From Xestospongia muta (lineage: Eukaryota; Porifera; Demospongiae; Haplosclerida; Petrosiidae), in contig OY848917.1 in the NCBI GenBank assembly GCA_963693285.1, forward strand, positions 19,635,745 through 19,699,744: a stretch of 64,000 nt of DNA. The letters run 5' to 3'. Under the pieces are notes generated by a model. The model was not told the origin of the DNA. It worked only from the letters and a program-made list of their open reading frames with translations, and made no database searches. Positions 46,001-59,907 of the stretch are shown in pieces (the stretch's first letter is position 1; each line of letters opens with the position of its first letter). The translations under genes and the position numbers were made by a program.

Positions 46001-49000
46001 ACATGTACAAAACACATGTTATGTGATATACATGTACATATCGTGTTGACAATAATTTGTACTTCATGTTTTGAAATTGTTGCTGTAGGTCCACTTCAAA
46101 CTGTCAAACATTTTGTCTTGTCTGTGATTACGTTTATGATCTTGTACTCCAGTTTAATTCCCATCAGTCTGATCATACAGTTAGAGGTGAATATATCTAC
46201 ACAAACACATGTTGAATCACTCACTAATAAAGAACTATATACACATGACTTATTATACAAGGCTTTGAGTCCTTATTAGTTCTACATGAAGCAAAACTCC
46301 TTATAAATTTAAAATTATAAACCTTTAATTAGTAGTAATTTACTACCAAACAACACACAGAATCACTAATATTGAATTATTTACATGTGACTTATTACTT
46401 AGTGTTACACAAGGTTCTGGCACACCTTATTAGTTATATATAAAGCCTAATTACCCCAAATGTCCACCTTATACTTTAATTATTAGTGGTTTACTAGCAG
46501 ACAACACACAGGATACACTTTAATTAGTACGCTAACTACTCTTCTCTCATTACAGTTAGTAAAGCTCTTTCAAGGGTTATTCATTAGTTGGGTGAGCACC
46601 TACTGTTTGTATGTCATATATAATAATATGTGTTTATCATCTACTTGTCCTTCTATACATACAGTACTTGTTGAATTAGTTATCACACATACTTACTTCC
46701 CTTTAGGATCTAGATATGTATTATGAGAAGACAGATACTAGAGCACAAGCACGGAATTCCAACCTAAATGAAGAACTTGGTCAGGTAATGTCCATACGAT
46801 TTACACAAGACCAAATTACTGGTTTGATATAATATTTTATGTACATTGTGTGGTAGGTATTATTTTAAGCTTACAGTTGTTAAGGTATCCCTTATGTAAG
46901 CTATGTCCATGCCAACTCATACCTGTGATATGAGCCATCATAATATCCTACTCAATATCACTAACACACCCTAAACCATGTGTACTTGTGTAAGTTGTAC
47001 ACTGAGGTCAAGGTAGCTACAAGATTATATCCTAATGGTCAAATGCAGAAAAGCAAGCTAGCTATCTAGTACTCACAGAAAGCCCCAAACAAAATTCATT
47101 AGTAGCATTAGTTACTATATGTGTTGCCTGTTAATATAGGCAGTTTAATTAGACTTTGTTATTTTTAATAATAGAATAAAATGATGTAAGTGGACACAAC
47201 TTTATATACACATACCAGATTGCCTAAAACAATTGTATGACTGCTAAATAAACAAAGCATGTTTGGCAGTAAAAAGGTGATGCATATCACTTAATAAGAT
47301 GTTGTCTTATGTTATGCAATTGTTATTAATCCAGCGCTATCTTTAGGTTCAATTTGTCTTCAGTGACAAGACTGGTACACTGACTAATAATATCATGAGC
47401 TTTAAAAAGTGTTCAATCAATGGTCAATTATACAGGTAGAATTTGATGTACTTGTATACTACGTGTATTAATTGTCATCTTAGAATGGACTCCCCTGGCA
47501 TTGATGACAATACGGAAATGGTATTGTCTGATGTTCTGGATAAAGGACAAGTAAGTGATTTCTGGTTACTACACACTATAACATTATATCAACACTGCTA
47601 TACTCTATTGTATATGATATCCATTATTAATTCTCTCTCTTTATAGTTAAGTTTGCGTTCAGATGTTATACATTTTCTACAAGTGCTTGCATTATGTCAC
47701 TCGGTGGTTTCTGAAATGGTTGATGGACAAATACGTTATTATGCAGCTTCTCCAGGTCAATAATGTCTATATTTATACCTACACACACATTCATCGCCAT
47801 AACTACTAGACTCCACTACCAACACTTGCATGGATTCAATTGTGTAAATTTATGTGGGAGAACTATTAAAACAAGTCAACGCTTGCAATTTCTTGTCATC
47901 ATTTTTTATAATTTATATGGCATTTGTTTATTGTTACTTAAAGCATTAATTATAACTTATGGACTATTAATTGTGATTATTTTGTATTGATGACTATTTT
48001 TGTAATTACAATTCAATTTGCATTATTATTTTATGGTTAATTATATTTCAGATGAGGAGGCTCTTGTTGATGCTGCTAAAGGGTTAGGTGTAATCTATGA
48101 ATCACAACATGACGACATCATTACTATTAATATGGTAAGTGGGGTAGGCATCTTGTAAGATCTATACCAAATTTTTGCGCACGCATTAAATTGCTTTAAT
48201 AAAGGACTATATGTATTTAGTCATTTCATGTATACTATTTAACATTTATTACAATACATAATTCATAGATATATTGTGACTATGTTGGTTACTTGTGAAT
48301 AATCTTTCATTATAGATGGGTAAAAGAGAGGAATACAAACTATTAAATGTCCTAAGTTTCTCAAGGTTAGTTTCTACGCATACTTTAGTGTAATGTGTTA
48401 TTTATCATTGTCTAGTGTTAGGAGAAGAATGTCTGTGATAGTGAGAACACCATCTGGAGAGATCAAGCTGTTCTGCAAAGGAGCGGTCAGTGATATGTTC
48501 ACAATATTGTGCACTTGTTTTAGTGTTATATATTGAAAGTATATGTAGAGATAGCTTGTAGTTTTTGTATGGCTGATGACAAAAGAAATGTATCGAAATA
48601 TATCTTGCAGTTAAAATTGAATCCTTAGGTGGAATTATGTCATACAATATTTGTTGTGAGCCATGTATATAGGTTCATACTGTGATATGTCCATTTCGTA
48701 TTGTCTATTCTATTGTTGTCTATGACTTGTCAAAGTAAATGAAACCTAACACATTAATTGCCAATGCACATGGCAACAAATTGAGTGTTAATTTATTTCT
48801 ATTTTGACTACAATTACAATGACATCGCAGATGATGCTTTGTTGCTTTCAATTTTGCAATTGTTGTACTCACATTTGTAAGGTATTGGGGAAAAGTTGTG
48901 CCCTTTTTTGTGTAGACTATATGTGTTAAATACATTTTATTGTTTATGCTAGACAAGCTACAACTAGGTTTAAGAGCATATTTGATACTTTTAAAGTGCA

Positions 49001-52000
49001 CTGTAAACATTATGTCCACTATTATACACCATATTTGTCTATAACAGGTGATAGCCCTACGTGCTTTATACATGATGATGTTTAAAGGAGTGTTAGTTCC
49101 ACTTTCAACATCAATAGGTATTCATGCCATAAAAGAACAATGCAAGCACTGTCAGTTGCTAAGGTACATTCCCATCATTAGTCCTGAACTTTTCCATATG
49201 TGTGCCTTGTGTGTGGGAAAACTATTCAGCTGCTTTTTCCTGTAATGTAAGTCATCTGTTGTTGAATCAACTGTGTGGAGCTACAAACTTTATGACAAGT
49301 CACTGTGACATAATACATTACTTATACAATGGTCCTCTTTGATATTTGTTAATATATCTAAAGAAATCTTTGTAAGCTTGTTATGTCATTTGTAGTGTAG
49401 TGGTTTTAGTTTAATTATTTATAAGTCTACTATTAGCTTTGAATATGAGGTGCTTCATTCTTGAGTACGAGCACACCACACTAGCATCCAAGAGGTTGTA
49501 GTGTTCTTTTTAGCATTAGCATAGACTAGAGTAATATCAAGACATAGTTATGTGTTTGTTGTTAGTAGTGTCTGTAGTTGCACAAGATGTGATTGGAATG
49601 TTCAGTTATACATCAGAAAACTTACCAATTACGATATTTTCATTATTAGAGTAAAATGGACCTAACATAGTTGTGATAGTTGTGATGTATATACTTCCTA
49701 GGTCACTAATCATATCCATTACTTGTAACAATTCTTACACCCAAGTACAATGATTTCATTGTCTAACATGTTATAGTGTTGTGCTACATCTGTTATAATA
49801 CTATTATAGTATCAAATGGTATCATTGATTTGTCAGGATTCACTATGAAGTCCTGGCTCCATAGAGCATGACATGGCTCATTGTTGCACTACTATAATTA
49901 TAACTAATAATGCTATTATTGTGGTATTTAATTAAAATGCCTTTGAAATGAATATAAATTGTATTCTTAAAAACGCTTAGTTTGCACATATGATGTTTGT
50001 GCTAAGTTGTCCTGACTTTACTTGAGCCACTGAAATAGTCCTTTTGCTTAGAGAAGAAGGCCTCACAAGACTGCGACTGAAATTTACATTGGTCCACTCA
50101 GCATTCATTGAGTTCATTCTTTAAACCTCAGACTTTGCCTGGTTTACACTTTTAGGAAACAATCTTGAGCTCTGTAAACTTTATATGCTGACTATTCATT
50201 ACTAATCTTTTTATTTTTTCACAGTGTTTGTTACAATAAATTTATTGATATGTAGAAAATAGAAATATAAGGCAGCAAATTCAGCTATATTGATTTGCTA
50301 TAACCTTGATGTCATTTGCCTCAGAAAAGAGTGTATAAGAAATTCTACACTTCTCCAGGAGTTGTATAAGTTGGTAGATTTGACTTTGCATGCTAGGCCA
50401 TCCTCTAGTTAATGGACTAATGTATGTGTGTTTGCTTTTTCATTGATTTGTTCTATTATTGAAAATCAAGGATGACAAATAAAATTACATTGGGATATTT
50501 ACTACTGGTACCTAGTAAATTTGAGGCACTTCACTCTTGAGTGTGTTACAGAAATGTATTGTTCAATACTAAATATTCTCAATCTAGTACATCGTTATTT
50601 CACACTTCCAAATTGTTATATAATTATCAGACACTCCCAGTTTGTTATATTATTATAGGACACTCCTAATTTGTTATGCCATTATCGGACACTTCCAATT
50701 TGTTATATTATATAGGACACTCCCAATTTGTTATATCATTATCGGACACTTAATATAATTGTTGTATTGATCTATAATCTTGAAAATTAAAAGTTGATGA
50801 AATTAAATTTGGCTGTGCAAGCTCTACATTGACACATTTGAGTTGCTCTTCTCTTAGTGAAGGAAACGTCCTTGGTCTATAGGTATGTAGATAGTAATTT
50901 TGAGGAGTATTTGAATAAACCCATTCCCACTTTGGTGTTTTCCACTTTAACCCTTTCTCCAATAAAAGTAAACTCCACCCACTACATGCCCAAATTATAT
51001 TTGGTGGTTCATGCATAAAAACATCAATTTGCCAAACTTAATTTTCCAACACATTTTCCAGCTATGCAGTTTATAACCTTATCTTAAATCTCACAAAGGT
51101 GTAATGTCATTTTTATCTATATTATAATGTCGTTTTGATCTACCTTGAACACTTATCTGGTATATTATTATAACAGACTCGCTGTTGTTATAAAAATTAT
51201 TAAACTAATTTGTCAATTTTAATGTCTTTGATTTCTAGTCAACATATCAATGCATAACATCAACCTCTTGAACAAGCAAGTAGATGGCACAGATACCATT
51301 TATGATCTCCTAATGAAGTGTCATTTTGACCCCTAATTAAAAGCTAAATATATGATTATTACTGTAATGCCTGGAGTCAATGTATCTTGGTTAGCTTTAC
51401 TGTGGTGACTACATCACTCACATCAGTTAGTGTATTATAAACCAGGCTATTGCTATAGTCTTACATGTAGTTGGATGAAGGACCTGTTTAGGTTGCTACT
51501 GATTGTAGAGTACACTACAAATGTTTTCACTGTATGAACAGTTGTGCTATGATATTACTAGCAGTCCAAGAGCTTCAAGTTGAAAAGAAGAAATCACCTG
51601 TCGTTTATACCTATATGTTTACCCCAAGTAATAGTATTAGTTCTGACACCATCTCTTGTAATTGTAAAATTTTTATTGTGCACTGTTAATAATGTTGCAT
51701 AACAAAATTAATACTCAAATGACGTGTATTTCAACTTATGATTGTGCTCAAATCACAACTGATAGCCATTTTTATGTTGTTGTTACGTTGGTCATGAAGT
51801 TATGATAGAGTTGGTATCAATTTTGGTATTTAAATAAACAGTAGTAGGTAATAGTTATATCATAGGAAATAACTATACGTCATATTTGTGCTTTAAACAC
51901 TTTATTCTGACAGAAACAATAACAGTATTGTAAGGGACGGTCACCTGTCCTAACTCATTTCTGCACGTCAAGGACCTTAAACAAATTTATAATCACTACT

Positions 52001-55000
52001 CTAGTTGCTCTCGTGTAAATAGCTTTTAAAAGACATAACAGAGCAGCTGAAAGGTGTACTGTTAAATATTGTGCATTGTGTAAGTAGAGAAGCTTATGTA
52101 CTGTTTTTAATGAGTAACATGTGAGTGTCCAAACTCTTTCAACTACCACTGTAGAAGCAGGCTTCTATCCTACTTGAGTTTTCAATGTTTATGTTAAAAT
52201 GTCATTAACACATGCAATAACTAAATTTTGTCCATATAAAATTGATTGTTTTTGGTTTCAGGATATTGCAATATTTGATCGATTATACAACCAAGCTGAC
52301 AACATACAGACAACAGAACAGCATGTAACCCAATTCTCACTTGATGGTATGTCAAATCGTAAATATATATTGCCTATTGTATCTTTGATCATATTATATT
52401 ATTGTGTCGTAGAGTAACTAGAATTTTTAATCTCTTAAAGATACCTCTATATCTAGATTTAGATTAAAATGCAATTAAAATAATTGAAGAGCTGAGTCTA
52501 AAGCTATGATGACATCATAATAATGACATATGAGATGTCATCATATTGATGACATCACCTAAACATTAAACCAAACCAAACCTAACATTATTAACTCTAT
52601 GACACATAGTGATGTCATCATATGACATGTTGTTACATCATCAATCAAGTTACACCAAGAAGCACCCTATGACTATTCAGTTACCATCAGGGTTGGGATC
52701 AATTACATGAGAATGATTACAATTACGGTTACACAATGATTACACAATGATTAGACAAGGTGATTGCAATTAAGATTATAGGGAAAAGCATGATTAGGAT
52801 TATGATTATGATTATAGAGCCATGATTACGATTATGATTATGATTATAGACTCATTATTACGATTATGATTATAGAGCCATGATTACGATTATGATTATG
52901 CTAACACAGACAACATGTTCTTGTTCCATGTACTACTTGCAAAGGCTACTGTAATTATTATAATCACTTATGATTATAGCAATTACTTTGTCTAATTATG
53001 ATTATGATTACTGATTACACTGTTCCTAGAAAGTTGATTATGATTATGGTTGCAATTGTACTTACACAAAAAGTAATTGATTGTAATAGATTAATTATGA
53101 TCATGATTGTAATTAGCCCCAACCCTGGAACTTATCATTAGCTGCATGTACATGTGACATGATAAATCTTCTAGTTACTATCACCACTAGATAACCTCAT
53201 TGTATATGGAACTGACATATATATAGTATATTCTTTTTCACATATAGGTTTACGTACACTGTGTATTGCAGAGAGGACACTATCTGAAAGAGACTATGAG
53301 GTATAAGTGCTTAGTCAGCATAATGTGTAGTAATAATGTCACTGTTTGTAAGAACATGTATGTAGTGTTTTTAACATGAAGTCTATAAATACTTCTACTC
53401 TAATTTATTCTTAGTTGGTAACTACAATAACTCTGTAATGACTGTGGTTATGTTGTTAGTGAATTATAGTGTAGGAGGTTACTATAGCGATATTTCTTGT
53501 TACAATAATCATATTTGTATTATTATTGTTTTATTCTTAAAGCTCTGGAAAGCACAGTATTTGGAGGCTAGTCTAGTAGTAGGTACAGAAATGAGGAATG
53601 CAAGATTGGAATATGTAGCTGATCTCATTGAAAAGGTAACATGACCTCAACACTACATTAAAGTAATATACTACTTAACATACACATATGTATCTGGTCA
53701 TTTTAGAAGTAAACAACACCATCTATATATGAGGTTTCCAGTTTGCAACTTTCCTAAACAGCTAGCTGTCTAGTTTCTTGATATAATGTGTAGACTTGTA
53801 AGTCGTTTTGAATAGTACAAACCATTTCTCTATAGCTCGTTCTTAGAGAGATATAACACTGAATTAGTGTTCTATGATCAGAGTATATATATCAGAACGT
53901 GTGTAGAAAAAAGGAGTACACAAATATTAACTACTTTGATGCTATTATATCTATATTCATCGACATGATGCTATTTACATTTGTTAGGATCTTCAATTAT
54001 TGGGAGCAACTGCTGTAGAAGATCAACTACAAGATGTGAGTGACATAATAACACTGCGTCTTTAAGTTTGTCTCATTTAGTGTGTTCCTGAAACAATAGA
54101 TGATTTACATCAAGCTGGTATTAAAGTGTGGGTATTGACTGGTGACAAGATGGAGACAGCAGTCAATATAGGTTTGTATGTATCAGTTATAATATTTGTG
54201 TTCTCTTAATGTGATATTATACATTACTCTTCATCTGAATATATTACTTTCTTAATAAATTGTTTACATTATCTATCTTAACCTTTCAGCATTCTCCTCC
54301 CGGCAAGTGACAAGTGACATGAGATTAATCTTAGTAGCAGAGACCAATGATGTGGTTAGTAATGAGTACCTTAAACAATAGAATTTTTAACAACATTTTT
54401 GCATTGATCTTTTTTGTTTTCTGTGCTAATGGTTTGTACAGTTAGTTAGTTGTGAATGTTGATTTACTACTTTTAGACAATTCTGCTGTACCTTATTATG
54501 GTTTGTCGTATGCATGTTCACTTGTACACACATCCTATGAGAATGGGTACTTATATTAAGAACAAAATCTCTTTTTGTTCAACCAAACTTGCCCCGTTTA
54601 GTAATTAAAATAGCAGCTATAAACAACTAATTTATATTTTGTGTATTTATACATATAGGCCATCAAAGCTAAATTAAATCAAGAGCTCTATGAAGTCAAG
54701 AACAGTGCAAAACAAATCGAGGTAAACTATACACATCAGGGGCTCCCCTTCTTTAGTGTGTATAGAGATATACATACACAGCAATCATTAACTACCCTAT
54801 CACATTACTTACAACTAAAATTATGTATTCTCTTCTTGTTATAGACTGCAATTGCCATTGATGGAAAGGTATAAACAAACACATCTACATAATTGTCATG
54901 TGATCATATTCGTTTGTACATGGATATCTACATGTATTATCATGTAACTTGACAGTATATGTTCTTTCGTGTGTATGTGTGTGGATGGAAGGGTAGACTG

Positions 55001-57551
55001 ACCTTACAGTAGATGGATTAATTATATATAGTAATCACTTTATTTTGTTTTTATCCTCATTTTGAAGGCTCTTGATTATGTAATTGTATCAAATGAGACA
55101 GCTAATATTTTTCTTGAGCTTGCCCTTCTCTGTCAATCTGTGATTTGCTGTCGGGTTTCACCTGCTCAAAAAGCTGAGATAGTTGATTTAGTCCGTAGAA
55201 AAGTGAAAAAAGTGACATTAGCAATAGGAGATGGAGCTAATGATGTCAGCATGATACAGGTATAACATTGTGAGTGATTGTGAGACATTCAATATCATAA
55301 TTATTACCTAATAATACTAAATAACACTAGCCTATAATATTACTTTGTGTATTACTGAATGTACCAAACAACAATGATATTTTGTTACGTTTATAAACAG
55401 GCTGCTAATATTGGAGTTGGTATCTCTGGCAGAGAGGGTTTACAAGCAACTTTGGCATCTGATTATTCGATAGCTCAAGTAAGCAAATTATGAATACGAC
55501 ATGTGTAATGATTTCCTGATAGTTTCAGTATTTGTCTAAGTTGTTGCTAGTTCATGGAGCATGGAATTATCAGAGACAAACTAAGTTAGTGCTATACTCT
55601 TTTTACAAGAATGTCTCCCTTTACATGATAGAGGTATAGTTAGTACATGTACTAGAATGACATATTACTGTATAGCGGATAAATTTGGCAAGAGTTAAAT
55701 CTTCTGAATCAGTTAAAATTTGACAGTCTTCATTTTAATAATATTGCCATTTGTCTGATATAAAAATTATGATTTTACAGCTGTTAATAGTAAAATTAAT
55801 TTTTGCCAAACTTTTTCCACCATACAATAATTTGTATTTGTTTTGTGTGCAATGAGCTCTATTTGTGTCTGTTTTTTTCAGTTTTGGTTTGCATTTTATA
55901 ACGGTTTTTCTGGACAGTCCATTTTTGAAGAGTGGACACTTGGACTATATAACCTTGTAAGTTGTAAGCAATTCAAATATTCCAACATAACAATGTACAT
56001 TTAGTGTATATGTATATGTGGCACAAGAATAGACTGTATAAAAGTCTCTGTCATTTAGGTCTTCACATGTATGCCTCCTTTTGTTCTTGGTTTACTTGAA
56101 CAAGATGTTAGGGCAAGTACTAGGAAGAAACATCCTTCATTATATACTAAAGGACATGTTTTTAATACAAAGGTATATTATCTATAGTACAAACTATAGT
56201 TGTGTGTACATGGGATAGGACAGGATTCATGGATAATATGATAAATGCAACGAGTAGAAACTCCACTAAAGCAATTTACATAAATTTGTGTAGATGTTAT
56301 GGATAGAAATAGTTTCTATTCCACAACAATAATAATTTTATTTTACAAACGGCAAATATACGGTACAGACTGACAAGTTGACCCCTCCTCCTTCTGACGA
56401 GGTGAGCTTGTCAAAAATGAGGAAGTGCTAGGTTGCTAGTCTACGTACAGTATATACATATATAATATGACAATCTTTAAAGTTGTATGTATTTCATATT
56501 GTTAGATATTCTGGCTGTGGATAGCTTTAGCTGTTATTCACTCTCTAATAAATTTCTATGGTACTGTAGCAGCTGTTGATTCCCGTGGTAAGATAACTTC
56601 TATTGTACATATATCTACTTTTAATTGTTATGACTGTACTTCATTTCTCTGCTTAGGATCTCCACAAAGCAATGGACAGACCACAGGACTCATATATACC
56701 GGTAACATTGTGTTCACTGTAAGTTGAATAATCACAAGTCATTTTATTCATTTTGATTCCTGTAGGCAAATTTAATTACCGTGTGTCTACAAGCGGGACT
56801 CTTATCAGAATACTGGACATATGTAAGTTTGCGTCTATTACTAAAGCTAATAGCATGAATATGAGAATATAATTGATTGTGAGCTCACTACATTGCTATT
56901 GTGAGTTATGAAATCCACATTACATGGAATAAAATGGATCAGGTTATGGTGTTACATGCCATGGCAATATGACTCATATTAAATTTGATGAAACATGCAT
57001 GTAGCTCTGTAACTGTTTGATACTTCTCTAGTTCAATGTAACTGATGTAGTGACTGTTATGTTCTCCCATAATTGTTTTGTATTTTATATATTTATAGTA
57101 TACTCACACAGCGATATGGGGTAGTCTAGTGACGTGGTTTCTCTTCTTACTACCATACAGCCATATTTGGTAAACTATCATTCCTTTCAATACTAAGTCT
57201 ATTTTCTGCCAAAAGGCCTTCCACAATCGGATTAGGTGAAATGATGCTAGGACAAGACATAGCACTGTATAGATCATTATGTTTCTATGCCATTATAATA
57301 TTACTTCCCATCATTGCTATTATGCCAGTGATTGTATACAAGAGGTAACAATTATATAGGCACAAGTAATAAGATCTAATTGTGTATCTACTTATAGTAT
57401 CAAGTTTGAATTATTTCCAAGTGCTATACAACACTGTCAACAAGAAGAACGAAGCTCTAATTCACTCTGTTGGTATAAGAAACGACACCAAACACTAGAT
57501 GTAAGATTGTCAGATTTCATGACCTTATTAAACAGGATGGTTCTAATATAA
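39762..57551 (+). CDS. P4-type phospholipid-transporting ATPase (flippase)
   Basis: Forty exons join in frame to 1142 residues, the usual P4-ATPase size. It uses ATP to move phospholipid from the outer or lumenal to the cytosolic leaflet, normally with a CDC50-type partner. Visible in order: N-terminal [12 protein letters not shown] and [11 protein letters not shown]; actuator motif LDGES (E about 239; most P4 enzymes have DGET); P4 signature PISL (about 394-397) in TM4; phosphorylation site SDKTGTLT (D about 447); ATP-site FCKGA (about 592-596); LTGDK (about 709-712); GDGAND (about 824-829); then the C-terminal membrane segments. All catalytic residues are present. It is closest in feel to ATP8A-type enzymes, by memory only. 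The start is uncertain: ATG 39762 is the first in-frame ATG after a stop, but CCACTCACAG at 39826-39835 could be an acceptor from an upstream exon. Confidence 0.88.
40125..40235. repeat. (CA)n/(TA)n microsatellite
   Basis: A CA run followed by a long TA run with GTATA interruptions, in flippase intron 1. The following 40236-40320 has imperfect ATAT-rich repeats. Confidence 0.85.
41106..41705. repeat. 40-bp minisatellite at a flippase splice donor
   Basis: About 15 tandem copies of a 40-bp unit (GAGGTACATACACTACATTA, then GTATCAGTAATTCTTTACTA). The first unit begins inside exon 2: its GAG is the last codon and its GTACAT the splice donor. Units vary at GAGGT/GAATT/GAAGT/TAAGT, and one unit is 1 nt shorter. 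Confidence 0.9.
42900..43165. repeat. (CA)n microsatellite with higher-order repeat
   Basis: Long CA runs with interspersed ACAACAC and CACCCTCACACATG pieces; the latter block occurs twice (about 43035-43075 and 43125-43158). Lies in a flippase intron between exons ending 42893 and starting 43210. It creates His/Thr and Cys/Val ORFs on both strands that are not genes. Confidence 0.9.
44327..45130. repeat. 9-bp minisatellite, about 800 bp
   Basis: Some 90 tandem copies of GGACTATAG/GGACTATAT, with minor variants (GTGACTATA, GGATTATAT). The period of nine leaves several frames open on both strands ([21 protein letters not shown]). It is intronic in the flippase gene and not a coding sequence. 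Confidence 0.92.
45180..45905. repeat. Tandem repeat of about 115 bp with embedded GGACTATA
   Basis: Units carry CATGTACTACATGTACTATA, then GACTTCTCTTATTAGATGTG and AGAGAGGGAAAAGATTGTTT. They start near 45205, 45465, 45580, 45695 and 45810, some 115 bp apart in the later copies. The last lines of the 9-bp array (45110-45180) already contain the unit's second half, so the two arrays probably share an origin. Confidence 0.8.
50185..50365 (+). repeat. Dispersed repeat in a flippase intron
   Basis: Partner of 13262-13445 in opposite orientation, described there. A second block at 50385-50545 resembles the inverse of 13665-13850, so this intron carries pieces of both dispersed families. Confidence 0.55.
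50590..50755. repeat. Tandem repeat of about 36 bp
   Basis: Four to five units of GGACACTCCCAATTTGTTAT followed by ATTATC or similar, within the 3.8-kb flippase intron. Confidence 0.8.
52690..53120. repeat. GATTAC/GATTAT-rich low-complexity region
   Basis: Many imperfect copies of GATTACGATTATGATTATAG on the plus strand, in the intron between 52346 and 53248. Degenerate simple repeat. Immediately before it (52495-52640) are several copies of 'GATGACATCA'-like motifs. Confidence 0.8.
56369..56401 (+). other. Candidate 33-nt cassette exon of the flippase
   Basis: Between two constitutive exons, ACAG precedes and GTGAGC follows a 33-nt open stretch reading [11 protein letters not shown] in phase 0. 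Inclusion would add 11 residues to the loop between FNTK and IFWLW without changing frame. It is not included in the 1142-residue model. Splice sites look good, but use cannot be shown from sequence. Confidence 0.4.
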
Positions 57552-58284
57552 TGTAACACTACAGTGACTTTTAATAATTATAAAAGTAATTGTCTAGACT
57601 ATACCACTCTTCATGAGATTAGTAATTGAGTTATTGACATGGAGTACTTACTATTGTACTCCATAATTACTCTAGCACATGAGAGTAATTATGGACAGTT
57701 GAGTTTGACTTTAAGTTCTAAACACTTTATGGTGGGCCATCATGAATTATGAAATGGTTTGAATTAGCACTAATCTGAATTGTCATTATAAACTTTTTAT
57801 ACTTGTAATCTTCCATACCTTATAGAGTCAATGAACATGTCCTGAACATCAAAGAAAACCAACAACTATAACAATACCTTCATTCCACTTTACTGTATAA
57901 CACAGCCTGATTTTTGTTCAGAATAATTTCAGTATTTTAATCATTATTTTTACTTTTAGCTCCTTCATTCTACATAATTTTTGTAGTAGCTTTCACTGTA
58001 TAAATCACTTTTTAGAATGTTTACAACACATGCATTTTCACCAATTATGTTGTTGACTTCACACATGTAAGTATCTTCATGTAAGTACAAGGTGTTACAA
58101 AACATCAATGGGATATTTTTATCAGTACATGCATAACAAGTTATATTACTTTCAGTGACCACTTTCAAACATGTGTAGTACTATAAAAATTGGACCAATA
58201 ATCATGATGTGTTTTTTATTAACAATTTTTATTTTAATAATATTCCAAAAAACATATTGTTTTCTTTAGGTCTTTAGCCTTGAG
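57552..58284. other. Convergent 3' region, flippase and RPL12
   Basis: AT-rich UTR-like sequence between the convergent genes. It contains the possible alternative last flippase exon (57826-57834, after TTATAG). The minus-strand open stretch at 57965-58168 has no recognisable content. Confidence 0.4.
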
Positions 58285-59411
<1,127 letters not shown>

Positions 59412-59657
59412 CTTGCACAATATATCAGAGTGTGGATGAGTCTTTTGACCCTACCAATTCAAGCTTGACAAAAACAAGCTAGGTGCACTCTGAATAAAAT
59501 AAACGCATGTTTAGCAGTTTCATTCTATAGAAAATGGAACATATACGAGCTCTTACCAAACGATGGAGAAGGATACCTGACAGCAAGTCAGAGAATACAA
59601 TGTAACACGAGCACGTTGGGTGGTGCAATAGCGAGCATGCGCAGTATGATATATACG
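59412..59657. promoter_or_regulatory. RPL12 upstream region
   Basis: About 250 bp between the RPL12 start and the foldback element. It has several CG dinucleotides near 59600-59645 (ACACGAGCACG, GCGAGCATGCGC) and a pyrimidine-rich stretch when read on the minus strand. It is likely the core promoter, without a clear TATA box. Confidence 0.4.
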
Positions 59658-59907
59658 CCCACTTTGGAGGTAAATAGAATGTACGGACTGCGGATCACGG
59701 ACTCGGATCATGAAAGACAATGAATAATATTAAAATCACGTGAGGTAAGCCGATGAATAATTAAAATCACATGCACAAATAGATCGTGGATGCACAAGAT
59801 AATTATTCATTGGCTTGCCTCGTGTGATTTTAATATTATTCATTGTCTTTCATGATCCGAATCCGTGATCCTCAGTCCGTATATTCTATTTACTCCCCCC
59901 ACTTTGG
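59658..59907. mobile_element. Foldback element (about 230 bp) with 10-bp flanking direct repeat
   Basis: CCCACTTTGG occurs at both edges (59658-59667 and 59898-59907). Inside, two arms of about 95 bp are inverted copies with few mismatches: left GTAAATAGAATGTACGGACT from 59670, right its complement ending near 59893. A short unpaired centre lies at about 59768-59795. Long inverted arms plus a 9-10 bp target duplication suggest a MULE-type foldback MITE. It has no coding capacity. Confidence 0.75.

Larger units (their letters stand above)
39762..57551 (+). other. Exon map of the flippase gene
   Basis: Exons by splice sites and frame: 39762-40066, 41009-41108, 41983-42081, 42137-42182, 42289-42332, 42375-42448, 42517-42586, 42663-42683, 42820-42893, 43210-43378, 43665-43738, 44129-44160, 46089-46186, 46556-46591, 46707-46784, 47347-47435, 47484-47550, 47647-47755, 48052-48134, 48316-48365, 48416-48485, 52262-52346, 53248-53300, 53543-53635, 53988-54035, 54081-54171, 54290-54354, 54659-54721, 54845-54868, 55068-55259, 55401-55478, 55529-55633, 55882-55956, 56059-56172, 56506-56587, 56657-56718, 56766-56822, 57099-57169, 57216-57344, 57398-57551. 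The summed length is divisible by three. The last exon may instead use the donor GAT|GTAAGA near 57499 and end at 57826-57834. The longest intron (48486-52261) holds no gene. Confidence 0.75.

Noticed and set aside
49048..49245. 65-codon plus-strand ORF in the large flippase intron
   Set aside because: The flippase reads continuously from KGA (48485) to DIAIFDRL (52262) without it, and it has no recognisable domain.
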